A stretch of DNA of 64,000 nt from the NCBI GenBank assembly GCA_963281155.1, contig CAUJLY010000004.1, positions 6,200,001 to 6,264,000 on the forward strand, written 5' to 3'. The notes below the pieces were generated by a model that saw only the letters and a list, made by a program, of their open reading frames with translations, was not told the DNA's origin and did no database searches. Position 1 is the first letter of the stretch; each line of letters begins with the position of its first letter. The DNA is from Rhabditophanes sp. KR3021. Taxonomy: Eukaryota; Nematoda; Chromadorea; Rhabditida; Alloionematidae. Shown piece after piece: positions 1 through 16,398 of the stretch. The position numbers and the translations under genes are program-made.

Positions 1-163
1 GAATTTCTTCTGTTTATCAAATGGTAATGGTTTTGGCTCTTTGAGTACATGGCATACATACTTTAGAAGTATCCAAAAGTTCCTTGAAGTAGCATCCTAA
101 TTGCTTAACTTGATTGGAGGTGAGTAGGCTGAGAAATTCAAAGATTTCGATTCTCATAGACAA

Positions 164-526
164 TTATACATCTTTCAATAGCAAGAGCAATGTTGCCGTT
201 GTACAAAATTGACCGTCTAATTCTAGCCACTTGACGTTGACGTAACTTCCAGTTTTAAACAACTCCCGCATTACATCAATTTTATGAGATAAGAAAGCAA
301 GTCTATTAACTGTTTTAGCATACTCACGTAAATAACCTATGAATCTTTCTAATCCCCTGTCCTTTTGTCTAACACCAGGATAAAACAAATCTTCATTTGG
401 AACATAAAGCCCACAAACGTTCTTCTTACTCTCATCCTTTGATTTTGGAACTTTATCAAACAATTTCGGAATCAGCATCTCAGTTGTATAATGAGTGTAT
501 TTTTCCCTAGCATTGTCGCTAATCAT
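164..526 (-). CDS. Hypothetical protein, possibly partial
   Basis: An ATG-started ORF of 120 residues with mixed, protein-like composition (for example VKWLELDGQF near the C terminus). I do not recognise a family. After the stop, the minus strand continues in another frame with a coherent stretch (RIEIFEFLSLLTSNQVKQLG, about 20-140), so this could be one exon of a longer gene cut by the window edge, or a decayed gene. No signal peptide or membrane segment is visible. The surrounding zone up to 5 kb is rich in broken coding pieces, which favours a remnant. Identity and intactness are both unsure. Confidence 0.35.
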   Translation of the reverse strand: MISDNAREKYTHYTTEMLIPKLFDKVPKSKDESKKNVCGLYVPNEDLFYPGVRQKDRGLERFIGYLREYAKTVNRLAFLSHKIDVMRELFKTGSYVNVKWLELDGQFCTTATLLLLLKDV

Positions 527-1111
527 TTTAAGTCCTTCGCAACCGAAGGTTGCAAAATGAGAGTTCGATGAAAATCACTCCAAACATTCGGGACATGTTG
601 AGATTTCTCCACTCCATCAGCTAATCTTGACAATCTTAGGAACTCACTTTCATTTGAATTAGCAAGAAAACACTAATCTGGCAATACGATGGACAGTTGC
701 TCCATAATCCGAATTTTTGTCCTTTCCACATGCCGCCACTTTTCTGACCTTGCCTAATCTTATATTAAAATCTAATTAAACTCCCATAATAGCATCTCTA
801 ACAGATATGTGATAACGTTCTCTTTTCTTATCTTGTCTCGTTTCCTCTTAGCAGCCATGCCAAATAAACACCAGGAGATTAGATGTTAGCAAATCTAAAA
901 TAATATGACTAATATAAATAAGAAGACAAACACCCCTTATTTTTGTTTAAATAGATGACAAAACACCTTTCATGTTGTAAGCAAATTTTGAAGTAACATT
1001 ATCTCAACCAAAGTAGTTGCTATAAAGCATCTTTAGTGGTTTAAGCTTTAAAACATCGCAAAGTATACATAATAAAGATAATCTAAATTCCCAAGATAAT
1101 TAATAATCATT
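527..1111. other. Intergenic, no gene seen
   Basis: AT-rich sequence with no open frame longer than about 40 codons and no exon of the malonyl-CoA decarboxylase fragment that follows. I see no repeat or RNA gene here. Confidence 0.5.
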
Positions 1112-1124
1112 AAATCAAATCTAG

Positions 1125-1780
1125 ATAACGTGCAAGAGATTGTGAAGGGAATGGATTTGGTTGAAAAAAATGAATTGACAACCGCCAACTACTACTCAAT
1201 TAGTTCCTTACAAGATGGTCTGAAAGGAATTGATTTAGGAAACTTGTTGATTAAATCAGTTGTCAGGGAATTACAAAAAGAGGCCCCTAAAGTTCGTTTA
1301 CATTCGACTATTTCTCCAATTCCTGGTTTCAGAAATTGGTTGTTGAGATGTTTGCATGGCAATTCTAATTTCGAAATTCTAGATCAAAAATCCATCATCT
1401 TGTTAAAAGGAGCAAATTTTGAGACCAGTGATTTATCAAAATTATCAAAAGAATTAATCATCCTAATCGAATCTAATTCTCTAGATGTGTATGAACAATT
1501 TAAAGATTTTTTGATGCATTCTTGTGCAAGATATATTTGCGATGCCCGGACGTTATCAAGTAATTTCCCAATCAACCCTGTTGCGCATTTCCATCTTCAC
1601 AATGGAGCTCAAGTATATCGTTTGAATTGGAGGGGTAATACAAATAGTCGTGGAATCGAACAAAGTTGTGGCTTGATGGTAAATTACTTTTACGACATAG
1701 AAAAAGTTCAAGAAAACAGTGCCAAATATATTAACAACAAAACTGTCCACATTAGCGATAAAGTTAGAAATCTGCTCTAA
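1125..1780 (+). pseudogene. Malonyl-CoA decarboxylase, C-terminal part only
   Basis: About 217 open codons match the C-terminal catalytic half of malonyl-CoA decarboxylase (malonyl-CoA to acetyl-CoA plus CO2, control of fatty-acid oxidation). Visible family motifs are FYSIS-like YYSISSLQDGLKGIDLG, STISPIPGFRNWLL, and NPVAHFHLHNGAQVYRLNW followed by RGIEQSCGLMVNY. The similarity starts abruptly at an NVQEIVK segment at about 1125, right after a TAG that could be a splice acceptor. The first ATG in frame is at 1151. The N-terminal half of the enzyme is absent from 1-1125. The piece has no internal stop or intron and an AATAAA follows at about 1795. It may be a 5'-truncated retrocopy, a last exon with far upstream exons, or a fragment left by rearrangement. 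Confidence 0.7.
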
Positions 1781-2010
1781 TTACAAACAATCTAATAAAA
1801 TTTTTAAATCAATTTGTGTGTAATATGTAATGTTTGTCCAATTTGAGTTTAAAAAGATGGTATAATATGGTTCACAGTTTTTTTGTTAAGATATGTGTGT
1901 ATTTCAATTAAAATTTTTACGTAGGATGAAACTTTAAATGGATGTGTAATTATTTAACTGTAGATGAATGTAAAATCAACTATTTGTGAAAAAAATAAGT
2001 TAACTTAAAT

Positions 2011-2085
2011 TAATGGGTATTTTTTGAAGTTAATGTGCATTTTTTGAAGTTAATGTGCGATTTTTGAAGTTAATGTGTATTTTTA
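2011..2085. repeat. 20-bp tandem repeat, about 3.5 copies
   Basis: The unit TTTTTGAAGTTAATGTGCAT repeats in direct tandem with one or two changes per copy, in the gene-free stretch 1781-2832. Confidence 0.85.
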
Positions 2086-2832
2086 AAGCTAAATTGGATG
2101 TTGTTAATAGTTTGATTAATATCAAATTTAATCGTCAATTAAATTGTTATTTGATTTAGTAGGAGATGCTTTTTGTTTTATTAAAAATTGAATCCAAGGA
2201 AGGAAACATTTTGTTTACGTGCAAATAATATATTAATCATTCATTGAATCGTGTAAAAAGTTGTTTTTTACCTAAATTAGATAGTTGTCAGTGTTGCGCC
2301 ATTGACATAAAAATAAGTTAAAATCAAAAGCTCGCCAACTTTACTAATTTTGACAAATCACTTTCATGATTAAAGACGTCACAGAGTCTTGCTGGAGCCA
2401 TTGTCCGAAAAATCGTTCCATTTTTAGTATTATAACTCACCTAAAACTGGTTGGGTGTCGCCTCGATGGCGCCAATTTTACCCGAAATAACCTCTTTGTA
2501 ATTTGTAGCACGCTTCATTGAATCACACAGGCCAATTCGATGTGACACTTTGTCATCAGCTGGCTTCATTTATCTAAAGGTACACTGCCTTCAGTATTAC
2601 CTTCTCTCACCAATTTAGCTGATCATGCCTACGCTCCACTGAATTCTTGTCAAGGCGGTTCACCTGCTACTAAATCATACTTTGTGTCATTATTTTAACA
2701 GCAACTGTCAAAATAATTTTTTGGGCCGTTCGTTATCATTTAAAACAATCATATGAATCTTTTACAATTATGGGTGTTTATATGCCAGTAAGCGACTGAT
2801 TCTTTCTTTATTTGAACGTACTTCAATTAATC
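2086..2832. other. Intergenic, no gene seen
   Basis: Gene-free stretch between the repeat and a small secreted-peptide gene. No open frame of note and no recognisable RNA gene. It presumably holds the promoter of the gene at 2833, but I cannot point to a specific site. Confidence 0.4.
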
Positions 2833-3103
2833 ATGTCTGGTAACTTTTATTTTAATATTATCCTACTTTTATTGTTGGTGACAGCTTTCACCATTGCACT
2901 TCCAACTACTACTAACCTCAAGCCTGACTATGAAAATGATGAAGCTGGGGCTCACAACCTAGGAAGAACAATTAACAATCAGCCAATTATTGCTGCACGT
3001 CACGGTGATTCTTCTCCACTCAAAGTTGTTCTCTCCTTAATCATCTTAAATTAATTTTATTTTATTTTAGGGTAGTTTAAAAAACAGTCAAAAAGGATCA
3101 TGA
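2833..3103 (+). CDS. Small secreted peptide precursor
   Basis: Start chosen at the ATG at 2833. The first 20 or so residues form a clear signal peptide (FNIILLLLLVTAFTIA), followed by a polar tail. The open frame runs to 3054, but a GT at 3025 and a TTTTATTTTAG ending at 3070 define a 46-nt intron of the size usual here. Removing it gives exons 2833-3024 and 3071-3103 and a 74-residue protein ending SLKNSQKGS. Unspliced, it would end in a hydrophobic LSLIILN. No cysteines, so not a defensin type. A dibasic site is not obvious. Could be a neuropeptide-like or cuticle peptide; the family is not recognised. Confidence 0.5.
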
Positions 3104-3269
3104 ATATTAAAACGTTTATTAAAAGGGGAAAATATTAAAAACACACACAATATTGCTAGATACTATTATTTAAATTAGCGCACATCTTGCTGGGAACAAT
3201 GCTCGAAGTTCTCTTTACGATTGTTGGTGTGTTTTGCACTTTAGATTGGCCCAAAGAGTCACTGTTTGT

Positions 3270-4560
3270 CAAGATATTTTGAAGGTTCTGTAGCTTTCGT
3301 CTTCACCTAAAAGGTATTGATATGGGTAATCACCTTGCTTTTGCGGAGTCTCAGTGTAAAGGAGTTGAATAAATCGCATTGTTTGATTTGCTCTACAATT
3401 ACTTAGGCTTGGATGGCTTTTACCAATAGCATGCTCAATATCTAAAGTCACATCTTTAGCAAACTTGTCTTTAGATATAAGAACTCTACACTAGCCTTGG
3501 TTTCGAGCAATTCAGATGATTCTGATTCGACATAAACATGATAAAGTTGAGGAGACTTATCCAATGACTAAAAGTATATACATAATTATTTTGCACACAT
3601 AAACTTACCACAGCATCCCAAAATCTTTTTCCAATGAATTCCTCTGTTTGCCCTTTTAGTTTCTTATTCAGAACTTCATATTGAGTTCGCATCCGCCTGC
3701 AGGTTCTTTTCAAACATGATGTGTGGAATCCAAACTAGTGCCACGGACAATATTCTTTATAGATCAATATCCTTAGTCCTTTCATCTTTTAGCTGTCTCA
3801 ATAATTCCACGACTAATTTGCTAAACTCGCCATTTTCTCCAATCTCGGCAATTAAATTGTAATTTAATTTGTTGTCGTACTCTAACCATCCATGAGTCGT
3901 GTTTTCTTTGTGACTCTCATGGGTTTTATTAACTACTTTTAAAGTCGTATCTTTGCCAAATAGTATTCTTCATAGAACAGTAAGTGTTACAAGACTTCTT
4001 AATTAGTCATAATTTTGCACAAATCTTTCTTCTGATGGAATAATAGCGCTTCTGACAACTCGCAAGAGGATCTCATATCTTAGTTTTGCGTCATTGTAAT
4101 TTGATTGACGTATGGCAGGCTTTGCTAGATGTTGAATAGACAAAAGGTTAAACCACTTTTGTAACTTCTCATCAAACAAGTAAGTTCTCACGAAGGTTCA
4201 AAGAAGTTTCGTTTTATTTGTTTATTGAAACTCCATTTTCTCGAACCTTTTTAAAGAAGCTGCTGTGATACTTTTCAGCATCATCGTTGAGATAACTTTC
4301 AAATATATTAAATTCATTCTCCTTCAAGATATCTTTTACATCTTCCACTACCAAAAGATATTCTTCTTGTATAGTTAATTCAGGAGGCTCCAATGTGTTA
4401 CTCTTGGCAAGGCTTGACTGAGTAATTCCACGTTTGGAAGATTGATGATTATGTTTTATGGTTGGGAACTACCTTTGGCTACAATTTCTGGTCTTATTGT
4501 AGTACTTATTACTAATGGAGCACATTTGCCAGAGGTAGACTTCTTCTTAGGGTCATTATT
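3270..4560 (-). pseudogene. Decayed or multi-exon gene of unknown family
   Basis: Reading the minus strand from 4560 to 3270 gives a chain of coherent coding pieces broken by stops and frame changes: about 4440-4224 (ELTIQEEYLLVVEDVKDILK), 4191-4003 (LRYEILLRVVRSAII), 3970-3767 (ILFGKDTTLKVVNKTHESHK, WLEYDNKLNYNL), 3713-3605 (KLKGQTEEFIGKRFWDAVV), then past a GTAAGT...TTTTAG intron to about 3490, and after a one-base shift 3470-3270 (KDKFAKDVTLDIEHAIGKSH). Two pieces share a loose [VI]L[IF]xKD pattern, hinting at an internally duplicated gene. No family is recognised. The frame breaks suggest a pseudogene. Confidence 0.45.
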
Positions 4561-5506
4561 TTATTTATCAAATTGAGGGAGTATAAATATGTATTTATAT
4601 TAGGAAGCTAATTTGACATCAATTAACAAATGTTTCATCAATTAGTATCTCCTTGAAACAACATTTTATTAAAATTATATTCTAACAAACATAAAACGAA
4701 ATTGTCATGGGCGACATAAATACTTTACAAAACACACTTTATAAATACATTTAAAATCAAAAATGGTAAATTTAATCATTCCCAATCAAAGGTAATAAAC
4801 TTGCCCAAAGTTCTAATATTTGTCTAGCAACAAAATCCTATTGCTACTCTAATATTTTAAATACTTTGATATTCTGTAACACTCCCTATGGTAATATTTT
4901 GATTTGAATAACTTTGTGACAATTTCCTTTTGCTTTCTGTCTGTTTATTATTTATTAAAAAGATTTTTTACAGAGGACATGATCATTGGTAAAGACACTG
5001 AAAATGATCCCATAGACAAATTTTTTGATCAAAAGTTTGCAACCAATTAAAATGAAAGTGATAACAAAAAGAAGATGTAAATAAAGTCAAAAATACACTG
5101 AATTCTGCCTGACCCAACAATTTCATAACTCGAAGAGATCTTATATCACCACTAATTTCATGTGGGGAGGTAAACGTACGAGTGCATCTTTACATAATTA
5201 AATGTTTTCATATATAAAAAGAATCAATAAAAAATATGGGCTATATGTTTTTGTTGTTTGATATTGTTTATGTCAAGTTTGTGCATTTCAATGAATATAT
5301 AATAAAGCTTTATATACTCTTTTGTGTGAATGTTGTTATTTTGTGTAATTTTTGCAACTACTCAAGTTAATTTATTGATGCGACATTTTATTGCTTCTAA
5401 TAACCATAGATTAAGATCAAGACCTTGATGCGTAAATAATAGTATTTAAATTGTGTTTAGAAGAGTGTGTAATATCGTTTTAACAGTTATAGTTAGTATC
5501 GATATC
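4561..5506. other. Intergenic, no gene seen
   Basis: AT-rich stretch without a convincing open frame. Two acceptor-like sites (GTGTTTAG at about 5460 and TTTTAACAG at about 5486) stand shortly before the ATG of the PBLD-like gene and may serve cis- or trans-splicing of its leader. Confidence 0.4.
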
Positions 5507-6538
5507 ATGAGTACTGTTCCTATTTATTGCGTTGACGCATTCACTAAATCTAGATTTGCTGGAAATCAAGCTGCTGTCTTTTTGTCAAATAAAATTCATG
5601 ATGACTATCTTTACTTAAAGATAGCAGCAGAATTCAACCTCTCTGAAACGGCTTATCCGATCCCACTTGACAATAACAACTTTCAGACGTCGCAAAATTT
5701 TTCTTTGCGATGGTTTACACCTTTGACTGAGGTGGGGTTGTGTGGTCATGCTACTTTGGCCACGGCACATGTCATCTTCAATGAACTGGGCAACTTTAAC
5801 AACACCATCTCTTTTCAAATTAAAAGCGGAGATACTTTGAAGGTTACAAAAGGAGCTACAGCCGAATCATATATCATGGACTTTCCCGTTTTTGACATTT
5901 ACACCGTCCTACATGATGACTTGCCAAATGAAGATATTATGGACATGTTTCCCCATATCGAAGGACCAACAAATATATTATCTTTGATTAAACAAGTAAC
6001 TGAAGATTTGACTATCAAGAATGTAGGTTATGCCAAAGAAGCGAAAAAATTGATTGTTGAATTAGCTAGTACCACCACCAAAAAACAATTATTAGAACTA
6101 AAAGCTAATAGCACTGGTTTGATTGAACAAGATCCTGATGGTACATTTGTTAGAGGATTAATCATCACAATTGCTCCTAACAATCCCGAAGAACAAGGTT
6201 TTAGCGAATGCAACAAAGTAGCCTGCTCCACTCCTGGCGGCACCTTTCGGTCAAATGTATACATTAGCCGTTATTTTGCGCCATGGGTAGGCATAGCCGA
6301 AGATCCGGCCACTGGCTCTTCTCAATGCGCCTTAGCTCCCTATTTCGCAGCCAGGCTAGACAAAAAGCATTTCTATGGTAAGAATAACTATTTTTATATA
6401 AACAATTTAATATCTATGTTTTCAGCATTTCAAGCTTACCCAGGCCGAGGGGCGGAATTTGAAGTTGAAATTGCTGGAGAAAGACTCCTTTTGACAGGAT
6501 TTGCAAAGACTGTTATTACTGGCTCTATTCAATATTAA
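5507..6538 (+). CDS. PhzF/PBLD-family isomerase-like protein
   Basis: Matches the phenazine-biosynthesis PhzF fold family, represented in animals by PBLD. The N terminus IYCVDAFTKSRFAGNQAAV and the internal LRWFTPLTEVGLCGHATLA are the hallmark blocks; a GIAEDPATGSSQCALAPYF block follows in the second half. Start set at the ATG at 5507 because the family begins directly with this strand. The frame is open to 6538, but a 48-nt intron (6378-6425, GTAAGA...TTTTCAG) lies inside. Removing it restores FYAFQAYPGRGAE, which fits the family, and leaves 327 residues, near usual size. The intron is a multiple of three and lacks stops. The conserved catalytic Glu is in the FNLSETAYP segment. The physiological substrate is not known for animal members. 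Confidence 0.88.
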   Translation: MSTVPIYCVDAFTKSRFAGNQAAVFLSNKIHDDYLYLKIAAEFNLSETAYPIPLDNNNFQTSQNFSLRWFTPLTEVGLCGHATLATAHVIFNELGNFNNTISFQIKSGDTLKVTKGATAESYIMDFPVFDIYTVLHDDLPNEDIMDMFPHIEGPTNILSLIKQVTEDLTIKNVGYAKEAKKLIVELASTTTKKQLLELKANSTGLIEQDPDGTFVRGLIITIAPNNPEEQGFSECNKVACSTPGGTFRSNVYISRYFAPWVGIAEDPATGSSQCALAPYFAARLDKKHFYGKNNYFYINNLISMFSAFQAYPGRGAEFEVEIAGERLLLTGFAKTVITGSIQY

Positions 6539-7134
6539 GGCTGCATCATATTTCATAAACTCCCATCATCCTATAATTTCGAAACCACGTATTTTTGTTT
6601 TGCATTATATCTCTCCATTGTGTATTTTGTTTTCAATAACAGCCCAATAATTTATCCACATATTTGTTCATATTTTATCAAAAGTAAATAAATAGTTCTT
6701 TAAAATTATAGTTTGTCACCCTCTGTTTTCGAATAACTTCAATATGAAAAGGAAATTAATGAATTACCTCATAATTAAAGATCAAAATGCCCGTAGTATA
6801 ATATCCATTTGGAGAAGCAAAAAAGAAGCTGGAACATGCACTAAAATGTCTTTAAATTTGGTTACTTGATTTCACTTTTATTATATGCCGCAGATTAGTG
6901 AGAAAATAAGAAAACAAATTAACTTTAAAGACATGATTGTTCTTGAAGATAAGTTCGTCTGTGTCATCAAATTAATGAGCCGTCTTCTTTGTTTTTGCAA
7001 TTAACACAGGAAGAAGTTTATGCTTTGAAGGCTGAGAATGGTGTTAAAGAACAAAAAAGAATTTATTCAACAATTAAAATAACTAAAATTAAGCGATTAT
7101 AACAAGATTAACAAAATGTAACAATAAAATTCAT
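6539..7134. other. Intergenic with weak coding remnants
   Basis: The plus strand holds short coherent stretches, such as ISEKIRKQINFKDMIVLEDK (about 6895-6953) and QEEVYALKAENGVKEQKRI (about 7008-7063), separated by a stop and an intron-like AACACAG. They may be traces of a decayed gene. No family is recognised. Confidence 0.3.
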
Positions 7135-8805
<1,671 letters not shown>

Positions 8806-8934
8806 CTAAAGGAATAACTAAATATGCAAAAAATGGGTAATAAGATAGTAAATGGCAAGAAACCAAATATCGTAAAAATAGATATTTTAAAATATATTAA
8901 CTTGTTGGAATATACTTAATTAATAATTATTAAT

Positions 8935-11900
8935 TTATTTGATGTAAACATCCTTTAAAGTCGGGGCTGTCATAAAAGTTCCCCCTTCAATGGTAACAAC
9001 TTCACCTTTGTATGTTGCTTTTCCGTCAGTATTGACTTTCAAATCTGGAGCGCAAGTTTCCCAAATCTTTTTCTTTGGATTAAGAACAGCATCTGGCCTG
9101 TTGACATACGACCCACAGAGTAGTTTTTGACCAGGTTTGCAAGATGGATCAACTTCCATGATTTCAACCTTGTCGGGAGTAGATGCACACATAACCATAG
9201 CCTGAGATTCGATTCCACGCATCTTGGCTGGTTTTAAGTTGCACAAGCAAACAACTAATCTGTTCTGCATCTGATCCAAAGGAATATGTTTGACCAGTCC
9301 TGAGATGACGGTTCTTGGTTTATCCTCCCCCAAGTCGATTGTTTCAAGATAAAGTGCTTCTGCATCTGGATGTCTTTCAGCTTTGATAATTCGGCCAACT
9401 CTTAAGTCAAGACGTCCAATATCAATAGTATCTTCAACAGCAGGAGCCTTGTTGTTGATTTTCACTGCTTTTTCCTTGACAACTTTTTCCTTTTTGGGAG
9501 CAATTTCTATTTTCTCGGGAACCGAAGGTAAAGCTGTATCCAAAATAACTGTTTTTTTTGGTGCGGCAATCTGCTTGATTCCAGCCTCTGCCTCTTGCTT
9601 ATTTAATTGGGCCAACAATTCATCAACTTCCTGTTGAAGAACTACATTAGATTGATTAATTTGGTTGATCTTCCTTTGGGCATAAGCTTGACCCGCTGAC
9701 TCAACAACCATTTCCAATCCAGTAATCACTTTTTCAAGATGAGCAATATTCGATTGAGCTTTCGGGTAATGACTTGGAACAACTTTCTTAACCTCCTTTA
9801 CGACTTTCTTATCCTTGACAACTGTCTTTGCTTTTTTCACTTCGGTTTTAGCTGCTTCCACAGGGTCAGATGAACCGAATTTTTTCTTGAATTCGGCAAT
9901 CTGAGGTGCCTCAAGCTTTGTGAACAGGGCTACGGGCTAAAGCAATCAATAAATTATATATAGATAAGTTATTACTTACCTCTCCGATAACATGACCTTC
10001 CTTAAGAACATTGACCATTGTAGTTGGAAGTAAAATAATGTCCTCAAAGTTACACTGCTTTCTAATTTCCTTACTTACTTGGGGCATGAATGGATGTAAG
10101 ACAGTCGAAATTAGATACACCAGGTTTACAGCAAACCCAGTTACGGAGGCAGCGCGTTTTAATTCAGCCTCCGTTGCAGGAGTTTCGCCTTCGCTTCTTG
10201 TCTTCAACGCAACCCATGGCTTATTATTTTGCCAATATTGATTTCCTCTTCTGGAGATAGCCAAAATCTTCATCAAAGCATCGCGTAACTTTACATCTGT
10301 CAACAATTGGTCAAACTCAACTAAGTCTTCAGAAATATCGACCAAGAGACCCTTGTCTTCTTCATTCAACTCGATCTTAGGAACAACTCCGTCGTAATTA
10401 GATTTCAAGAATTTAAGAGCACGATTGCACAAATTGCCCAGATTGTTTGACAGTTCATTGTTGACTTTAGCCAAAAAGTCATCCCATGAAAAGTAAGTAT
10501 CGGAGGATTCTGGTCTCATGTAAAGCAAGTAGAATCTCCAAACATCAGCTGGAATTGCACAAATAGAATATTAAAATCTTATTACAAATTGAAGGTGCTG
10601 TTACCAGCATTCTCTTATGATTTTTGATATTTAAATTTTAGCTTAGAGATATTTACGTGGCATGGCATTTAGACTATCTTACGCTTATTAATCGACATTT
10701 CTTATTTTAGTTGCTCAAGATCGCACTCAAACTGTGTATTTATTTTATCTAGTTATGGAGAATCAAGAAAAGACAAACAGAGCTACCAAAAGAGGCACCG
10801 AAGAAACAAGTAGGCTACTTAAAAGCACTAGTCTTGAAGTAGGTGCAAGGAAAGTCACTAAGGATGAAAATGTGGGAAGTCTAAGCAATCAAGACGTCTA
10901 AATTATGCAGTTGCAGGTAAGTTAAAGTTGTATTAACAATATAAACACCATTTTATTTAGAAAGTCAATTACCAACTGTAGGAGAAGACGAAAGACCAGA
11001 GCTCCCAAAACCCAAATATTACCCAATGTTTAATAGGTCTTTGCTTGCTAACGCTGTTATTTGATTGTGCAAACCTTATGTATCCTGTCACTAATAGCTG
11101 TCGCTAAACTAATCTTAAAGGACTTTTCTGTTTGTGAACCTTTAGAATACATTTTAAAGCGTTAATAATTTCTGCTTCTTTCTAAACGTTAATAAATTTC
11201 GGCTATATTTTAATCCCTTTTTATATCTAGTAAATTATCCCTTTTTGCTATATTAAATACCTGGAATTCCTGATTCTTTTGCGGCATCACCAAATACACC
11301 AGTACCTCTTGATTTTGAAAACTTCTTGTCTTCATAGTTCAAGTATTCAGTCGCGCAGATGTGATTGACAATTGTGTAGTTGTCTTTGGTTCCGATCAGC
11401 GTTCCTGGGAACATGACACTATGGAAGACGACATTGTCTTTTCCTAAGAAGTGATAAAGTTCCACTTCATCAGGATTCTTCCACCATTTTTTCCAGTCTT
11501 CGCCGAGAAGTTCTTTTGTAATTGAGAGATATCCGACAGCGGCATCGAACCAAACTAAAGGTACATTTTCAAAAGCTGATTATTTTGCACTTACCATAAA
11601 AAACTTTATCCTCATATCCAGGAATCGGAATGGAAGTCCCCCATTTCAAGTCCCTTGTAATGCATCTCTTTTCAAGTCCAACCTTGAACCACGATTTAGC
11701 AATGGCAACTGCGTTCGGACTCCAATGATGATCAGCCTTCTTGAGGGTATTCTTCAAATTCTCGTGGATTTCATCCGACAACTTATCCAAACACAAGAAC
11801 AAATGCTTAGACTTCTTGATAGATGGAGTCTTCTTGCAAAGGGAACATTTTGGATCCACTAACTCAATAGCGTTGATTAACTTGCCGCAACCATCGCATT

Positions 11901-12450
11901 GATCTCCCCTGGCATCATCATATTTGCACTCAGCGATTGGACAGATTCCATTGACATAGCGATCTGCAAGAAATCTGTTGCAATTTTCACAGTGAAGTTG
12001 ATCAACTTCTTGCTCCTCAATCATACCATTAGCATACAATTTCTTAAAGATATCATGCGTGATTTCTGTTTGAGAATCAGTTGTGGTTCTGCCGAAAAAT
12101 GCAAAATCTATGTTGAACCATTCATAGATGTCCTTATGAACAGCATGGAATTTGGTGCAAATTTCATTTGGAGACACACCTTCTTGAAGTGCTTTTACTT
12201 CGGTTGTGGTCCCGTACTCATCAGTTCCACAGACATAAAGGGCATTGTAACCTTTGATAGTACAGTAACGAGAAAAAACATCTCCACTAAGGACACATCC
12301 AATAATATTTCCTAGATGAGGAACGTTATTGACATATGGAAGTGCTGAGGTGATCAAGTAATTCTTCTGCCCTGGAATTGGGACTTTTAGTTTTGAACCA
12401 CTTTTGCTTATTTGAGGTTCACTTGACCAACTTTTAATGATGGCTTCCAT
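8935..12450 (-). CDS. mars1: Methionyl-tRNA synthetase with C-terminal EMAP-II domain
   Basis: Charges tRNA-Met in the cytosol. Exons from hand-joined frames: 12450-11595, 11554-11261, 10548-9980, 9936-8935, giving 906 residues. HIGH-type motif PHLGNIIG near residue 40; zinc-binding knuckles HCENC, DQCDGC and [19 protein letters not shown] restored across intron 1; [12 protein letters not shown] is the KMSKS loop; [13 protein letters not shown] follows intron 2. The last exon has a lysine-rich coiled linker and an OB-fold EMAP-II domain (about residues 735-906: [20 protein letters not shown]) that binds tRNA. Introns are 40, 712 and 43 nt. A TTTCAG 8 bases before the ATG suggests trans-splicing. 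The EMAP-II part is almost identical in DNA to the gene at 16399-17460. Confidence 0.95.
10549..11260 (+). mobile_element. Long intron 2 of the synthetase with antisense insertion
   Basis: This 712-nt intron is some 15 times the usual length. The repeat CTGGAATT occurs at 10549-10556 and at 11261-11268, bracketing 704 bp like an 8-bp target-site duplication. On the plus strand, opposite to the host gene, it holds TTATTTTAG, an ATG at 10754 opening a short basic ORF of about 48 codons (to about 10900), then AGGTAAGTT and another TTATTTAG. A similar order of elements is found in the SH3BP5-like intron at 52536-53309. No terminal inverted repeat is evident. I read it as a decayed inserted gene or non-autonomous element; class unknown. 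Confidence 0.4.
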
Positions 12451-12830
12451 CTTTGTTTCTGAAACTAAATATAGTTAATATAGGTTTTTTAGATATGACG
12501 AAATGATGTATTTAGCAGAGGGTTGAAATAGATGAGTCATAAAGTATTTTGACAACAATAAAAAAGAACCCTTCAAACAATCGTCACAGGTAAGGTAAAC
12601 AAAAATATTATTTCACTACTATTATGTCATAAAGTCCTTATTTATCCCCCACCAAGGTGAAATAGGAATTTAATTAAAATTTAAACGCTTTCGTATACTG
12701 CGTGTACCAATAAATGATAAATAATCGTTACAAGACAGACGATTGTTGAGCTTTATTGTATCTGTGTTTACTTTTAATAGGTGTGCAGCATATTATATTG
12801 TGTCCATAATATTTATTAGATTGTGTATTG

Positions 12831-16193
<3,363 letters not shown>

Positions 16194-16398
16194 TTGTAAA
16201 TACAAATACAGAATTTGTGATCTAATATTCATTTTCAACATCAAAGTAATTATATAATATTTTTATTATTTTTACATACCATATAAATAAACGATATTAA
16301 GCAAACTTTTAGTATAAATTTAAACAAACATAATCATCATAATATTTTATTCGAAAATAACAAATTGAATTTTATATTAACTTAATAATTCCCACTGA

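Noticed and set aside
11555..11594. Alternative acceptor AATAATCAG inside intron 1 of the synthetase
   Set aside because: It would insert about seven residues (AFENVPL) into the conserved KVFYVWFDA strand; the later CCTTTAG restores the family sequence exactly.
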